A DNA stretch of 64,000 nt from DATFDN01 sp963830565. Lineage in GTDB: Bacteria > Pseudomonadota > Alphaproteobacteria > Acetobacterales > Acetobacteraceae. This document shows positions 1-8,779 of this stretch, in pieces; the stretch's first letter is position 1, and the number at the start of each line of letters is the position of its first letter. The stretch spans positions 43,665 through 107,664 of the forward strand of contig CAWHMO010000001.1 in the NCBI GenBank assembly GCA_963830565.1, given 5' to 3'. A model generated the notes under the pieces. The model had not been told where the DNA came from, did not search any database, and was given only the letters and a program-made list of their open reading frames with translations. The position numbers were made by a program, and so were the translations under genes.

Positions 1-405
1 CTCGGACTGTTCCAGATGACGCTGATCATGCGCCTGGTGCGGGCCGAGATGCTGGAGGTGTTACGCAGCGACTACATCAAGTTCGCCCGTGCGCGCGGGA
101 TCGCCAACCGGACCATCTATTTCGGCCATGCGCTGAAGAACACGCTCGTCCCCGTCATCACCATTATCGGGCTGCAGCTCGGCGGGGTCATCGCGTTCTC
201 CCTGGTGACGGAAACGGTATTCCAGTGGCCGGGCATGGGGCTTCTGCTCGTGCAATCGGTCAACGTGGCCGATATCCCGGTGATGGCTGCCTATCTGTTG
301 CTGGTGGGCGCGCTGTTCGTGCTCATCAACCTGATTGTGGACTTGCTCTACTATGTGGTTGATCCTCGGCTTCGCATCGGCCGCCGGCCTTCGGGCGCAC
401 GATGA
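1..405 (+). CDS. Dipeptide/oligopeptide ABC transporter permease (DppB-like), 5'-truncated by the window
   Basis: The reading frame is open from the first base, so the N-terminal part lies outside the window. What remains is the C-terminal half of a binding-protein-dependent permease: the cytoplasmic EAA-type loop (YIKFARARGIANRTI, then HALKNTLVPVI) that contacts the ATPases, followed by two or three hydrophobic segments, ending PRLRIGR. This layout is typical of DppB/OppB/GsiC permeases that import peptides, nickel or glutathione. It overlaps the next permease by four bases (ATGA), showing translational coupling. The substrate cannot be told from the permease; the binding protein is probably upstream of the window. 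Confidence 0.93.
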   Translation, partial: LGLFQMTLIMRLVRAEMLEVLRSDYIKFARARGIANRTIYFGHALKNTLVPVITIIGLQLGGVIAFSLVTETVFQWPGMGLLLVQSVNVADIPVMAAYLLLVGALFVLINLIVDLLYYVVDPRLRIGRRPSGAR

Positions 406-1331
406 GCGGCGTGGTTCGCCGGCGGCGCCTGGCGCGGCTGCGCGACAGCGACCTGCTGTACAGCTTCCTGCACTCGCCCGTCGCCATTGCCTCCGTGCTG
501 GTGGGCGTTGCCTGCGTGATCGGCGCCGCCTTCGCGCCGTGGATCGCACCGCACGACCCGTTCGACATCGCGACCCTCAGCCTACTGGACAGCTTCAAGC
601 CGCCACTGCCTGCCGCTGATGCCGAATGGGCGTACCCGCTCGGCACCGACTCGCAGGGACGCGACGTGCTCTCGGCGATCATGTTCGGCGCCCGGATCAG
701 CTTGGTGGTGGGGCTGTCCGCCGTCGTCTTCGCCGTGCTGCTGGGTGTGGCGATCGGCCTGGTTGCGGGCTATGCGGGGGGGTTCGTGGAGGCGCTGCTG
801 ATGCGCGCCGCCGACGTGCAGCTCACCTTCCCGGGATTTCTGATGGCGCTGCTGGTCGATGGCGTGATCAGCGCGCTGCTGCCCGCCGAGACGCGCGCGC
901 AGGTCCAGATGTATGTGCTGATCTTCGCTATCGGCATCAGCCGCTGGCCGCAATTCGCCCGCACCGTGCGAGGTTCAACACTGGTCGAACGCAGCAAGGA
1001 CTACGTCGCCGCCGCGCAGGTGATCGGGCTGTCGTCGGTGCGCATCCTGTCGAGCCATATCTTGCCCAATGTCCTGGGGCCTGTGTTTGTGGTCGGCACC
1101 TTGAACCTGGGACTGGCGATCCTGGACGAGGCGACCTTGTCGTTCCTGGGCGTCGGCCTGCCGCCGACCCAGCCATCCCTCGGCACGCTGGTCCGCATCG
1201 GCGAGGATTTCCTGTTCAGCGGCGAGTGGTGGGTGACGATCTTCCCCGGCCTGGCGCTGGTGCTGATCGTGCTGGCGATCAACCTACTCGGCGATTGGCT
1301 GCGCGACGCGCTGAACCCGAGGCTGCGCTGA
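402..1331 (+). CDS. Dipeptide/oligopeptide ABC transporter permease (DppC-like)
   Basis: 309-residue inner-membrane permease of the DppC/OppC type. An N-terminal OppC_N segment carries the first membrane helix (residues about 25-50), then a periplasmic loop with PLGTDSQGRDVLSAIMFGAR, a signature of this subfamily, then about five helices with the EAA loop near residues 195-220 (YVAAAQVIGLSSVRI). The start ATG lies inside the stop region of the upstream permease and the stop codon TGA shares a base with the ATG of the following ATPase, so all genes here are one tightly coupled operon. It would pair with the preceding permease to form the heterodimeric channel. Confidence 0.95.
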   Translation: MSGVVRRRRLARLRDSDLLYSFLHSPVAIASVLVGVACVIGAAFAPWIAPHDPFDIATLSLLDSFKPPLPAADAEWAYPLGTDSQGRDVLSAIMFGARISLVVGLSAVVFAVLLGVAIGLVAGYAGGFVEALLMRAADVQLTFPGFLMALLVDGVISALLPAETRAQVQMYVLIFAIGISRWPQFARTVRGSTLVERSKDYVAAAQVIGLSSVRILSSHILPNVLGPVFVVGTLNLGLAILDEATLSFLGVGLPPTQPSLGTLVRIGEDFLFSGEWWVTIFPGLALVLIVLAINLLGDWLRDALNPRLR

Positions 1332-2323
1332 TGCCCCTGCTCGAGGTCCGTGATCTGACAGTGGAGTTTCCCACGCGGCGCGGCGTGCTGCGTGCCCTTG
1401 ACCGCATCTCGTTCTCGATCGAGGCCGGCGAGGTGCTGGGCGTGGTCGGCGAGAGCGGTGCCGGCAAGTCGCTGACCGGTGCGGCCATCATCGGGCTTCT
1501 GGAGCCGCCGGGCCGCATCGCCGGGGGACAGGTGCTGCTGAACGACAAGCGGATCGACAATCTGCCGGGCAAGGCCATACGCCGCGTGCGCGGCCGGCAG
1601 ATCGGCGCGATCTTCCAGGATCCGCTGACCACGCTGAACCCGCTCTATACCGTCGGCCGGCAGCTCATCGAGACGATGCGGATCCACCTCGGCCTTTCGG
1701 AGGCAGACGCGCGGCGCCGGGCCATGGCCTGGCTCCAGCAGGTCGGCATCTCCTCGGCCGAGCGCCGGATCGACAGCTATCCGCACGAGTTCTCGGGCGG
1801 GATGCGCCAGCGCGTGGTGATCGCGCTCGCGCTCTGCGCCGAGCCGCGGCTGGTGATCGCCGACGAGCCGACGACGGCGCTGGACGTGTCGATCCAGGCC
1901 CAGGTGATCGCGCTTCTTAAGGGCCTGACCCGGGCGCACAGGACGGCCGTCATGCTGATCACCCACGACATGGGCGTGATCGCCGAGACGGCCGACCGTG
2001 TCGCGGTGATGTATGCGGGGCGGGTGGTCGAGATCGGTCCGGTACGTGAGGTCATCCAGCACCCGGCGCATCCGTACACGGTGGGGCTGATGGGCAGCAT
2101 ACCCTCGCTCGTGCAGCGGGCCGAGCGGCTGAATCAGATCGAGGGCGCCATGCCGCGCCTGGCTGCGGTCCCGCCCGGCTGCGCCTTCAACCCGCGCTGC
2201 CCCCACGCCTTCGATCGCTGCCGATCGGAGCGCCCGGAGCTGATGGATGCCGGCCGGACACAGGCAGCGTGCTGGCTCCACGCGCCGGCCCGCGCCGCGC
2301 GGACGAGCCCCGCCCATGCTTGA
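1331..2323 (+). CDS. Oligopeptide ABC transporter ATP-binding protein (DppD-like)
   Basis: 330-residue ATPase. Walker A GESGAGKS is near residue 40, signature FSGGMRQRV near 155, Walker B LVIADEPTTALD near 170, and a H-loop THD follows. The C-terminal oligopeptide_HPY extension with Cys-containing PPGCAFNPRCPHAFDRC is typical of peptide-transport ATPases. An open frame extends far upstream of 1331, but that stretch is only the out-of-frame shadow of the permease; the ATG at 1331 touching the permease stop is the natural start. It should energise the permease pair together with the next ATPase. Confidence 0.95.
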   Translation: MPLLEVRDLTVEFPTRRGVLRALDRISFSIEAGEVLGVVGESGAGKSLTGAAIIGLLEPPGRIAGGQVLLNDKRIDNLPGKAIRRVRGRQIGAIFQDPLTTLNPLYTVGRQLIETMRIHLGLSEADARRRAMAWLQQVGISSAERRIDSYPHEFSGGMRQRVVIALALCAEPRLVIADEPTTALDVSIQAQVIALLKGLTRAHRTAVMLITHDMGVIAETADRVAVMYAGRVVEIGPVREVIQHPAHPYTVGLMGSIPSLVQRAERLNQIEGAMPRLAAVPPGCAFNPRCPHAFDRCRSERPELMDAGRTQAACWLHAPARAARTSPAHA

Positions 2324-3347
2324 GACTTCCCTCCCGGACGTTTCGACCGCAGCGGGGCGCATGGTCCCCGTGCTGGAGGCGCGCGGCCTCACCCGCGTAT
2401 TCGACGTCTCCCACCCCCGCCTGCAGCGCCTGCTGGCGCGCGAGGGCCGGGTCCGGCTGCGCGCGGTCAGCGATGCCAGTTTCGAGATCGCGCGCGGGAC
2501 CACGCTGGCGCTGGTGGGCGAATCCGGGTGCGGCAAGTCCACCGTCGCGCGGATGGCGGTCGGGCTGCTGCGGCCGAGCGCCGGAGAGATCCGCTTCGAG
2601 GGCCAGAAGCTGGCCACCGCCCGCGCCCAGCCGGCGCTGCGGCGGCGGATGAACATGATCTTCCAGGACCCGTACGCCTCGCTGAACCCGCGCTGGCGGG
2701 TGCGCGACATCGTTGCGGAGCCGATTCGTGCCTTCCGTCTGGCGCGACGCCGCGAGATCCCGGCGCGGGTAGCGAGGCTGCTGATACAGGTCGGCCTCGC
2801 GGCCGGGGACGGCGAAAAATATCCGCACGAGTTCAGCGGCGGCCAGCGTCAGCGCGTCTCCATCGCCCGCGCGCTGGCGAGCGAGCCGGAGTTCCTGGTC
2901 TGCGACGAGCCGACCAGCGCGCTCGATGTGTCGGTGCAGGCGCAGATCCTGAACCTGATGCGCGACCTGCAGATGCGGCTGAACCTGACCTACCTGTTCA
3001 TCAGCCACAACCTGGCCGTGGTGCGGCATATGGCGGACCGCCTGGGGGTGATGTATCTCGGGCGCATCGTCGAGATCGGCCCGGCCGCCGAGATCTTCGC
3101 CGCCCCCCGCCACCCGTATACGCGCCTGCTGCTGGACGCGATCCCGGACCTGGAGATGACCGGACGCCCCCGCACGCCGGTCGGCGGCGAGGTGCCGAGC
3201 CCCATCGATCCGCCGCCCGGCTGCCCCTTCCATCCGCGCTGCCCGCTCGCCAATCAACGCTGCCGCGTCGAGCGGCCGGGCTACACGCGGGCCGTCGACG
3301 TGCTGGTCGCGTGCCACGCGGTGGAGGAGGGGCGGACGCAGGCGTGA
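2316..3347 (+). CDS. Oligopeptide ABC transporter ATP-binding protein (DppF-like)
   Basis: 343-residue second ATPase of the peptide importer. Walker A GESGCGKST, Q-loop IFQDPYASLNPR, signature FSGGQRQRVSIARA, Walker B FLVCDEPTSALD and the C-terminal oligo_HPY zone (PPGCPFHPRCPLANQRC) are all present. The chosen ATG at 2316 overlaps the end of the preceding ATPase by eight bases. A start further upstream would add only arginine-rich shadow sequence. Dpp/Opp systems normally use two unlike ATPases, and both are here, so the importer is complete apart from the off-window parts. Confidence 0.95.
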   Translation: MLETSLPDVSTAAGRMVPVLEARGLTRVFDVSHPRLQRLLAREGRVRLRAVSDASFEIARGTTLALVGESGCGKSTVARMAVGLLRPSAGEIRFEGQKLATARAQPALRRRMNMIFQDPYASLNPRWRVRDIVAEPIRAFRLARRREIPARVARLLIQVGLAAGDGEKYPHEFSGGQRQRVSIARALASEPEFLVCDEPTSALDVSVQAQILNLMRDLQMRLNLTYLFISHNLAVVRHMADRLGVMYLGRIVEIGPAAEIFAAPRHPYTRLLLDAIPDLEMTGRPRTPVGGEVPSPIDPPPGCPFHPRCPLANQRCRVERPGYTRAVDVLVACHAVEEGRTQA

Positions 3348-3526
3348 GCGATGGGAACGGGGACGGTTCGCGCCGCGGCGCCCTGGTCGCGCTGGCGGTC
3401 ATCGCGGCGCTTATCGTGGGGGCGGTGCTGCTGGTCCAGCGCCTGCACCGGGATGCGGCGCTGCAGGATTGCGTCGCGTCGGGACGGAGGGACTGCATGG
3501 TGATCGATTCCGGAGGAGGGCGGTAG
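3344..3526 (+). CDS. Small single-span membrane protein coupled to the ABC operon
   Basis: 60-codon ORF starting at a GTG that overlaps the stop of the upstream ATPase (GTGA). Residues about 13-33 form one strongly hydrophobic segment (LVALAVIAALIVGAVLLVQRL), followed by a short tail with two cysteines (QDCVASGRRDC). The coupling and the clean transmembrane segment argue that it is translated. I recognise no family. It could be an accessory subunit of the importer or an unrelated small membrane protein. Confidence 0.5.
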   Translation: MSDGNGDGSRRGALVALAVIAALIVGAVLLVQRLHRDAALQDCVASGRRDCMVIDSGGGR

Positions 3527-3739
3527 AGACGGTATCAGTTGCGCCCATGCTGTCGCGGGACGCCCTGTGGCGGTCCCCGCCAGGGCGGCGTTTGCGACGT
3601 TGGCTGTATCGTCCATGCAAAGAGGATCGCGCATCGGCGCGGCCCCGAAAGCGCGCTTCCATGCGCTTCCTCCGTGTCTCCGGTCCAGTTGCACGGCATC
3701 GGATCAGTGCCTAGCCTCGTATGGGACGAGGAGGATGCC

Positions 3740-4558
3740 ATGGCCGACCCGCTGCCCACTTTCGACGAGGCGCCCGCTATAGACGCCAAGGCCTGCGCCG
3801 ACCTGGCCGAGCAGCTTATCGGCCTGCTCAAGCTCCGCACGTTTCCGATCGGCATGAAGCTGTTTGAGGACACCGACGAAATGGCGCGCATCCCCGGCCT
3901 GCGCCGGCCGCCGCAGGGGCGCACTTTCTCGACCTGCCAATTGGTGACGCAGGCGCGAATCGCCGGCTTCACGCTGGGCATCACCACCGAGAATATCCCC
4001 CGGTTTTCCAGCTGCAGCAGTGTGATCGGCCTGGACGCGCCGGGCGAGATATTCACCTCGGGCCGCAAGATGGAGGGGGTGTGGTTCGAGAACCGGGAGG
4101 CCGCCGCCGCGCACCAGGCGCAGATGCCGCGCGTGCCGCCGGGACGCTATCACGGGATGGTCGCCTCCCCGCTGCGCAGCGCGCGACTCGATCCGCCGGA
4201 CATCTGCCTGTTCTACGGCAATCCCGCGCAGATGATCCTGTTCATCAACGGGCTGCAGTGGAAAAACTATCGCCGCTATGATTTCAGCATCACCGGCGAG
4301 AGCGCCTGCGCCGATTCCTGGGGCAACGCGCTGAAAACTCGGCAGGTGAGCTTGTCTATCCCGTGTTTCGCAGAACGCCGCTATGGCGGGGTCGCCGATG
4401 ACGAGATGCTGATGGCCTGCCCGCCCGAGGATCTGGCCCGCGCCGTGACGGGGTTGCAGGGCCTGGCGAAGGCGGGTCTGCGCTACCCGATCATGCCGTT
4501 CGGACCCCAGGCGGAGCCGGCCGAGGGCATGGCGAAGAGCTACGCCGGGAAAAACTGA
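3740..4558 (+). CDS. DUF169 family protein
   Basis: 272 residues. The block CADLAEQLIGLLKLRTFPIG at the N-terminus, CQLVTQARIAGFTLGI, the SCSSVIGL segment and the later NPAQMILFINGLQW and ACPPEDL parts match the DUF169 (COG2043) layout, an uncharacterised, usually soluble family found in archaea and bacteria. The start is the ATG preceded by GAGGAGGATGCC, a strong ribosome site; an open frame upstream of it shows no family-like sequence. Several conserved cysteines make a metal- or cofactor-binding role conceivable, but the function is unknown. It stands alone between the ABC operon and a convergent metallopeptidase. Confidence 0.85.
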   Translation: MADPLPTFDEAPAIDAKACADLAEQLIGLLKLRTFPIGMKLFEDTDEMARIPGLRRPPQGRTFSTCQLVTQARIAGFTLGITTENIPRFSSCSSVIGLDAPGEIFTSGRKMEGVWFENREAAAAHQAQMPRVPPGRYHGMVASPLRSARLDPPDICLFYGNPAQMILFINGLQWKNYRRYDFSITGESACADSWGNALKTRQVSLSIPCFAERRYGGVADDEMLMACPPEDLARAVTGLQGLAKAGLRYPIMPFGPQAEPAEGMAKSYAGKN

Positions 4559-4568
4559 GCCGGCGAGG

Positions 4569-4980
4569 TCAGTCCAGCTCTGATTCCAGCGCCTCGATCT
4601 CGGCATCGCTGAAGCCGAAATGATGTCCGATCTCGTGGATCACCACGTTGCGCACGAGGCGGAACAGATCCTCGCCGGCCTCGATCCACTCGAGCAGGAT
4701 CGGCTGACGGTAGAGAAAGATCAGGTCGGGCGGGCGGGCGATGTCTCCCACGCTTCGCTCCGTCAGCGGCGTGCCACTGTAGAGGCCGGTCAGATCCCAG
4801 GCGGAGTCGATGCCGAGCTCGCCCAGCGTCGCATCATCCGCGACATCCTCCACCGCGATGCCAACGCCCTCGATGTGGCGGGCGAGCCGCGATGGAATTT
4901 CCGACCAGTGCCCGTTCGGCCAGTGCCGCGATATCATCGAGGCTCGGCGGTGGACCGAAGGACGGCAGGGCTGGATTCAT
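4569..4980 (-). CDS. Zincin-like metallopeptidase (DUF1025-type), frameshifted near its N-terminus
   Basis: The C-terminal 110 residues carry GLYSGTPLTERSV, PPDLIFLYRQPIL and the zinc motif HEIGHHFG, the pattern of the small possible-peptidase family PF06262. The natural N-terminus (starting MNPALPSFGPPPSL at the ATG ending at 4980) is in a different frame; the frames need to be joined near 4925, between the ALAERAL and IPSRLAR segments. A one-base indel therefore breaks the gene as written. Without the shift the protein would be about 136 residues, the usual family length. It is convergent with the DUF169 gene and divergent from the carbinolamine dehydratase gene. Confidence 0.75.
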
Positions 4981-5027
4981 GGCCTCCTCTGCCGCCGACC
5001 GCTTGCCGGGGTCAAGGGAGACGGGGG

Positions 5028-5315
5028 ATGGAGAGACTGACTGAAGCGCAGCGCGCGGCGCTGGGGACGACGCTCCCGGAATGGAGCTTGATCCAGGACG
5101 GCGCGGCGCTGCGGCGCGGCTTCCGGTTCCGCGACTTCAACGAGGCCTGGGGCTTCATGGGCCGCGTGGCGCTCCTGGCCGAGCGCCAGAACCATCACCC
5201 GGACTGGTCGAACCTGTGGAACCGGGTGGAGATCACGCTCAGCACCCATGACGCGGGCGGGCTCACCGATCGCGACGTGCGGCTTGCCCAGGCGATCGAC
5301 GCCCTGCTCGCGTGA
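5028..5315 (+). CDS. phhB: Pterin-4a-carbinolamine dehydratase
   Basis: 95 residues, the normal size for this family. The active-site stretch AERQNHHPDWSNLWNRVEI followed by STHDAGGLTDRD has the two adjacent histidines and the spacing known for PCD/DCoH. The enzyme dehydrates 4a-hydroxytetrahydropterin to quinonoid dihydropterin in the recycling of tetrahydropterin, or acts in molybdopterin- and folate-related pathways in bacteria that lack phenylalanine hydroxylase. A GGGAG ribosome site lies ahead of the ATG. The stop overlaps the GTG start of the next gene, so the two are cotranslated. Confidence 0.92.
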   Translation: MERLTEAQRAALGTTLPEWSLIQDGAALRRGFRFRDFNEAWGFMGRVALLAERQNHHPDWSNLWNRVEITLSTHDAGGLTDRDVRLAQAIDALLA

Positions 5316-5782
5316 GTGAGCCGGGATTCCCCGATCGTGCCGCGCGGATCCGTCGCGCCAGCGCGCGCCTGTGCGCCCGGCTGGGTTGGGCGGCGCTGCA
5401 CGAGGTGCCGCTGCCGAACGGCCGGCGTGCCGACATCCTGGCGCTGCGTCCGGATGGCGGCTTCGCCTGCATCGAGGTGAAGTCGGGCGTCCGCGACTTC
5501 CAGACCGATGGGAAGTGGCCCGAGTACCGAGACTTCTGCGATGCGCTGTTCTTTGCGGTGGACGCGGACTTCCCGCGCGAGATGCTCCCCGACGAAGTGG
5601 GGTTGATCGTGGCCGAGGGCCTGGACGCCGAGTTGCTGCGGGCAGCTCCCGACACACGCCTGGCAGCTTCCCGCCGGCGCGCCTTGCTGCACCGATTTGC
5701 GTTGCTCGCCGCCGGCCGACTCGCCGCGGCCGAGGACCCGGCCGGCGTTGCGGGGCTGCGTGCCGCGCTGCGGCCCGACTAG
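5312..5782 (+). CDS. mmcB: MmcB family DNA repair protein
   Basis: 156 residues with a PD-(D/E)xK nuclease-like core: RRADILAL (Asp) followed by GGFACIEVKSG (Glu-x-Lys). MmcB was named in Caulobacter for sensitivity to mitomycin C and is widespread in Alphaproteobacteria, where it is regulated by LexA in some species. I saw no clear SOS box because the gene begins inside its neighbour. The GTG start overlaps the stop of the dehydratase gene by three bases. It converges on hldE and overlaps its end by three bases. Confidence 0.9.
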   Translation: MSEPGFPDRAARIRRASARLCARLGWAALHEVPLPNGRRADILALRPDGGFACIEVKSGVRDFQTDGKWPEYRDFCDALFFAVDADFPREMLPDEVGLIVAEGLDAELLRAAPDTRLAASRRRALLHRFALLAAGRLAAAEDPAGVAGLRAALRPD

Positions 5783-7255
5783 GACCGGATGCGTTCCAGG
5801 GTCGCCGTGGTCGACTGGCCCTGCACGATGTCGGCGAGCAGGAGCTTGCCGCCCCAACCTTGCAGCAGGTCGGCGCCCACCACCTCCTCGGCCCGGTAGT
5901 CCGCGCCCTTCACCAGCAGGTCCGGGCGCAGCGCGCGGATCAGCGCCTCGGGGGTGTCCTCGTCGAACACGCAGACCAGATCGACGCTGGCGAGGCTGGC
6001 AAGCACGGCGGCGCGCGCCGCCTCCTGCTGCACGGGGCGGGTTGCGCCTTTCAGCCGGCGCACGCTGGCATCGCTGTTCAGGCCGACCACCAGCCGGTCG
6101 CACCCGGCGCGCGCCTGCTCCAGCAGATGGACGTGGCCGGGATGCAGCAGGTCGAAGCAGCCATTGGTGAACCCGATCCGCCACCCGCGCTGACGCCAGC
6201 GCTGCACCTGCTCGATGGCCTCCTCGGTCGTGACCACCTTGCGCAGGGCGCCCCGCTGCGGGCTGAGCGCGGTGAGCAGGTCGGCCGGGCGGGCGACCGC
6301 GGTTCCCACCTTGCCAACGACGATGCCGGCCGCGATGTTGGCAAGGCGGGCGGCGACCGGGAGATCGAGCCCGGCGGCGAGGCCGCACGCCAGCGTGGCG
6401 GCAACAGTGTCGCCGGCACCCGATACGTCGTAGACTTCAGGCGCCTCGGCCGGAAGGTGCAGCGTCCCTCCCGGCGCGAGCAAGGTCATCCCGTCCTCGG
6501 CGCGCGTCACCAGCACCGCGCCGAATTCGGTGCCGTTCGCAAAGGGCGGCGGCGGCGGCCACGATCTCCGCCTCGGTACCGGTGGGCAGGCCCGTGGCCT
6601 CGGCCAGCTCGCCGCGGTTGGGCGTGACCACGTCGGCGCCAGCATAGAGGGTATAGTCTGAACCTTTGGGATCAACGATCACCCGGCGGCCGGCGGTACG
6701 CGCGGCGGCGATGAGCTGCGGCGCGAGATCGCCGCACAGCAGTCCCTTGCGATAGTCGGACAGGACGGTGACGCTGGTTGCCGCCATGGCGTCGCGGGCG
6801 ATGCGCAGGATGCGCTCCGCCAGCCGGGCATCGACCGGGCCGGTCTGCTCGCGGTCGGCGCGCAGAAGCTGCTGGCCAGCGGCGATGTAGCGGGTCTTGA
6901 CGGTGGTAGCGCGCCCGCCCTCCACCAGCAGCCAGGGCTCCACGTTCGGCTGGCCGCCGATCAGCCCGGTCAGGTCCGAGCCCGCCTGATCGTCGCCAAC
7001 CACCGAGATGAAGGCGACGGCGGCGCCGAGTGCGGTCAGGTTGCGTACGACGTTGCCGGCACCGCCAGGCACGGCGATCTCCCGCTCCTCGCGCAGGATG
7101 GCTACCGGAGCCTCCGGACTGACTCGCGCGACCTCCCCATAGACGTACCGGTCGAGCATCACGTCCCCGATCACCAGGGCACTGGCCCGCGCGAGGCGCC
7201 GCACGGCGTCCGCGAGGTCGACAGGCGGGGCAAGGCCGGGATGCACGTGGTTCAT
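5779..7255 (-). CDS. hldE: Bifunctional heptose-7-phosphate kinase / heptose-1-phosphate adenylyltransferase, with a frameshift
   Basis: Two domains in the usual HldE (RfaE) order. The N-terminal ribokinase-type kinase has ALVIGDVMLDRYVYG, PGGAGNVVRNLTALG and later DVSGAGDTVAA; the C-terminal nucleotidyltransferase has GFTNGCFDLLHPGHVHLL with the HxGH motif. It makes ADP-heptose for the lipopolysaccharide inner core. As written the frame changes near 6521-6528: CERHRI is read in one frame and the next family residues, GAVLVTRAEDG, in another, consistent with one extra base. Apart from that both halves look fully functional. Whether this is a sequence error or a mutation cannot be settled here. 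Confidence 0.88.
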
Positions 7256-7306
7256 CCAACACGCCGTAGCAACAGGTGAACCTTGCTTTCAAGAGAGGCC
7301 TGCGTA

Positions 7307-8026
7307 TCAGGCATTGAGAAACCCGACCTTGTTCCGTTCCAGCACGGCGCAGGTCAGGACGCCGCCCATCACCGCCCCCGTATCGATGCCGATGCGGTTA
7401 CGGCGCACCTCCGGTACTGGCGCGGGGGTGTGGCCGTGGACCACCACCGCCTCGAACGGGGTGGTGGCCGACAGGAACGGCTGGCGGATCCACAGCAGGT
7501 CGTCGCGGATCTGCGCAGCTAACGGAATGCCCGGACGCACCCCGGCATGGACGAAGAAATAGCCGCCGACGCGGTGGGTCAAAGCGAGTCGGCGCAGGAA
7601 CGCCAGCCGATCGGCCGGCAGCCGCCCGGCCCAGGCGGCGGGGTCGACCGTGTCGCCCAGCCCGAAGCTGTGCAAGGTGGCCTCGCCGCCGTTCAACAGC
7701 CAATGCCGCACGACTGGTGGCGAGCGGTCGTCAAGCGCGGCGAGCATCATCTCCTCGTGGTTGCCGATCAGATTGACCACGGCGCCGATGCCGGCCGGCA
7801 TCGGCCTTTCCGCCAGCAAGCTCACGACCCCGGCGCTATCCGGCCCGCGATCGACGTAGTCCCCGAGATGGATCAGCGTGCTGAACGCGATGGGGCGCGT
7901 CGCGATGTCGTCAGCCACCGCCCGGTGCAGCGCCTGCAGCCGGTCGAGACAGCCATGCACGTCCCCGATCGCATACACCCGCTGCCCGCGCGGCAGGGAG
8001 GCGGGGGCGGGGCCAAAGGCGATCAT
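7307..8026 (-). CDS. Serine/threonine-protein-phosphatase-like metallophosphoesterase
   Basis: 239 residues with the three canonical metal-site blocks of the PPP-type phosphoesterase fold: GDVHGCLD, GDYVDRG and GNHEEM, plus the distal histidines in FVHAGVRPG and VVHGHTP. Length and motifs match bacterial PrpA/PrpB- or ApaH-like phosphatases; the conserved set does not distinguish protein phosphatase from diadenosine-tetraphosphatase activity. It is followed on the same strand by hldE after about 50 bases, so co-expression is possible. Confidence 0.85.
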   Translation of the reverse strand: MIAFGPAPASLPRGQRVYAIGDVHGCLDRLQALHRAVADDIATRPIAFSTLIHLGDYVDRGPDSAGVVSLLAERPMPAGIGAVVNLIGNHEEMMLAALDDRSPPVVRHWLLNGGEATLHSFGLGDTVDPAAWAGRLPADRLAFLRRLALTHRVGGYFFVHAGVRPGIPLAAQIRDDLLWIRQPFLSATTPFEAVVVHGHTPAPVPEVRRNRIGIDTGAVMGGVLTCAVLERNKVGFLNA

Positions 8027-8108
8027 GACGCGCTTCCTTTCGCAGGATCGACGGTGATCCGACCCTTTGCCGACAGGGCGGGCCGTGCTAGATACCGCCA
8101 GCCGCGAC

Positions 8109-8182
8109 TGGGGGATAGTTTAGCGGTAGAACTCCCGGCTCTGGACCGGGCAGCCTTGGTTCGAATCCAGGTCCCCCAGCCA
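8109..8182 (+). tRNA. tRNA-Gln (CTG)
   Basis: Full cloverleaf: acceptor TGGGGGA pairs with TCCCCCA, the T arm contains GGTTCGAATCC, and the anticodon stem CCCGG/CCGGG surrounds the loop CTCTGGA with anticodon CTG. The 3' CCA is encoded. Confidence 0.95.
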
Positions 8183-8343
8183 CCGCAGGACGCATCCCCT
8201 CCAGTTCCATGGACTTTGTCGGCCTGGCCTCCTGCGGGAGAGCGAACGTGCCCAGGGCGCTCCCACATGGTTCCCACCTCGCCCGCGAACGCGGCGTCCA
8301 TGGCTACCGCCGAAGCGGAAACGAGAAGCGTGGACCAAGGGAG

Positions 8344-8760
8344 GACCTGATGGACAAGGCGATGGAGATCGGCACCGTACAGGCCGACGACCCGCTCGCC
8401 CGGCAGCGCTCGACTACCACAAGTATCCCACGCCGGGTAAGCCTGTTCGGCGCCGCGAAACCGGTTCACATCCCGGCGCCCACGAGCACGGCCCGCGGCA
8501 TGGCCAACGTGGTGGCGCTGGCCTGTGCCGAAGCGGCCGTAGAGGGGGGAGGGATGGCAGCACGCCAGGTCGGGGCACACCATGGTCAGCCGGCTGATGG
8601 AGTGTCACTATTCCGGGGCGACCCGCTATACGACGACCGGCTTCCTGCGCAGGAAGCTGGGCGATGCCCTCGCCGATCGGGACGTCGCGCCGCGTATCTA
8701 CGAGAGCGCGGAAGAGGCTCGGGCGCGCGCTTGCGGGAGATCGGGGACGGCAACTGACTT
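8344..8760 (+). pseudogene. Degenerate coding remnants ahead of lutA (possible malic-enzyme start plus an unknown C-terminal piece)
   Basis: No intact gene fills the 600 bases between tRNA-Gln and lutA. A ribosome site GGGAGG precedes ATG 8350. Shortly after, in a different frame at 8406, the peptide ALDYHKYPTPGK resembles the start of NADP-type malic enzymes, but the similarity stops within a few codons. From 8582 another frame gives a protein-like end (FLRRKLGDALADRDVAPRIY) that I cannot assign. Frame changes and missing middle parts suggest one or two decayed or rearranged genes. The family assignment is tentative. Confidence 0.3.
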
Positions 8761-8779
8761 GACCGCACGAGGAGGCGTC

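Noticed and set aside
626..1330. N-terminal extension of the DppD-like ATPase by 235 codons
   Set aside because: It overlies the permease gene in another frame, is Arg/Gly/Ala-rich without domain character, and a perfect ATG touches the permease stop at 1331.
1001..2710. 569-codon open frame antisense to the ABC ATPase genes
   Set aside because: Long antisense frames are expected in GC-rich DNA; composition is His/Arg/Gly-rich and mirrors the sense gene.
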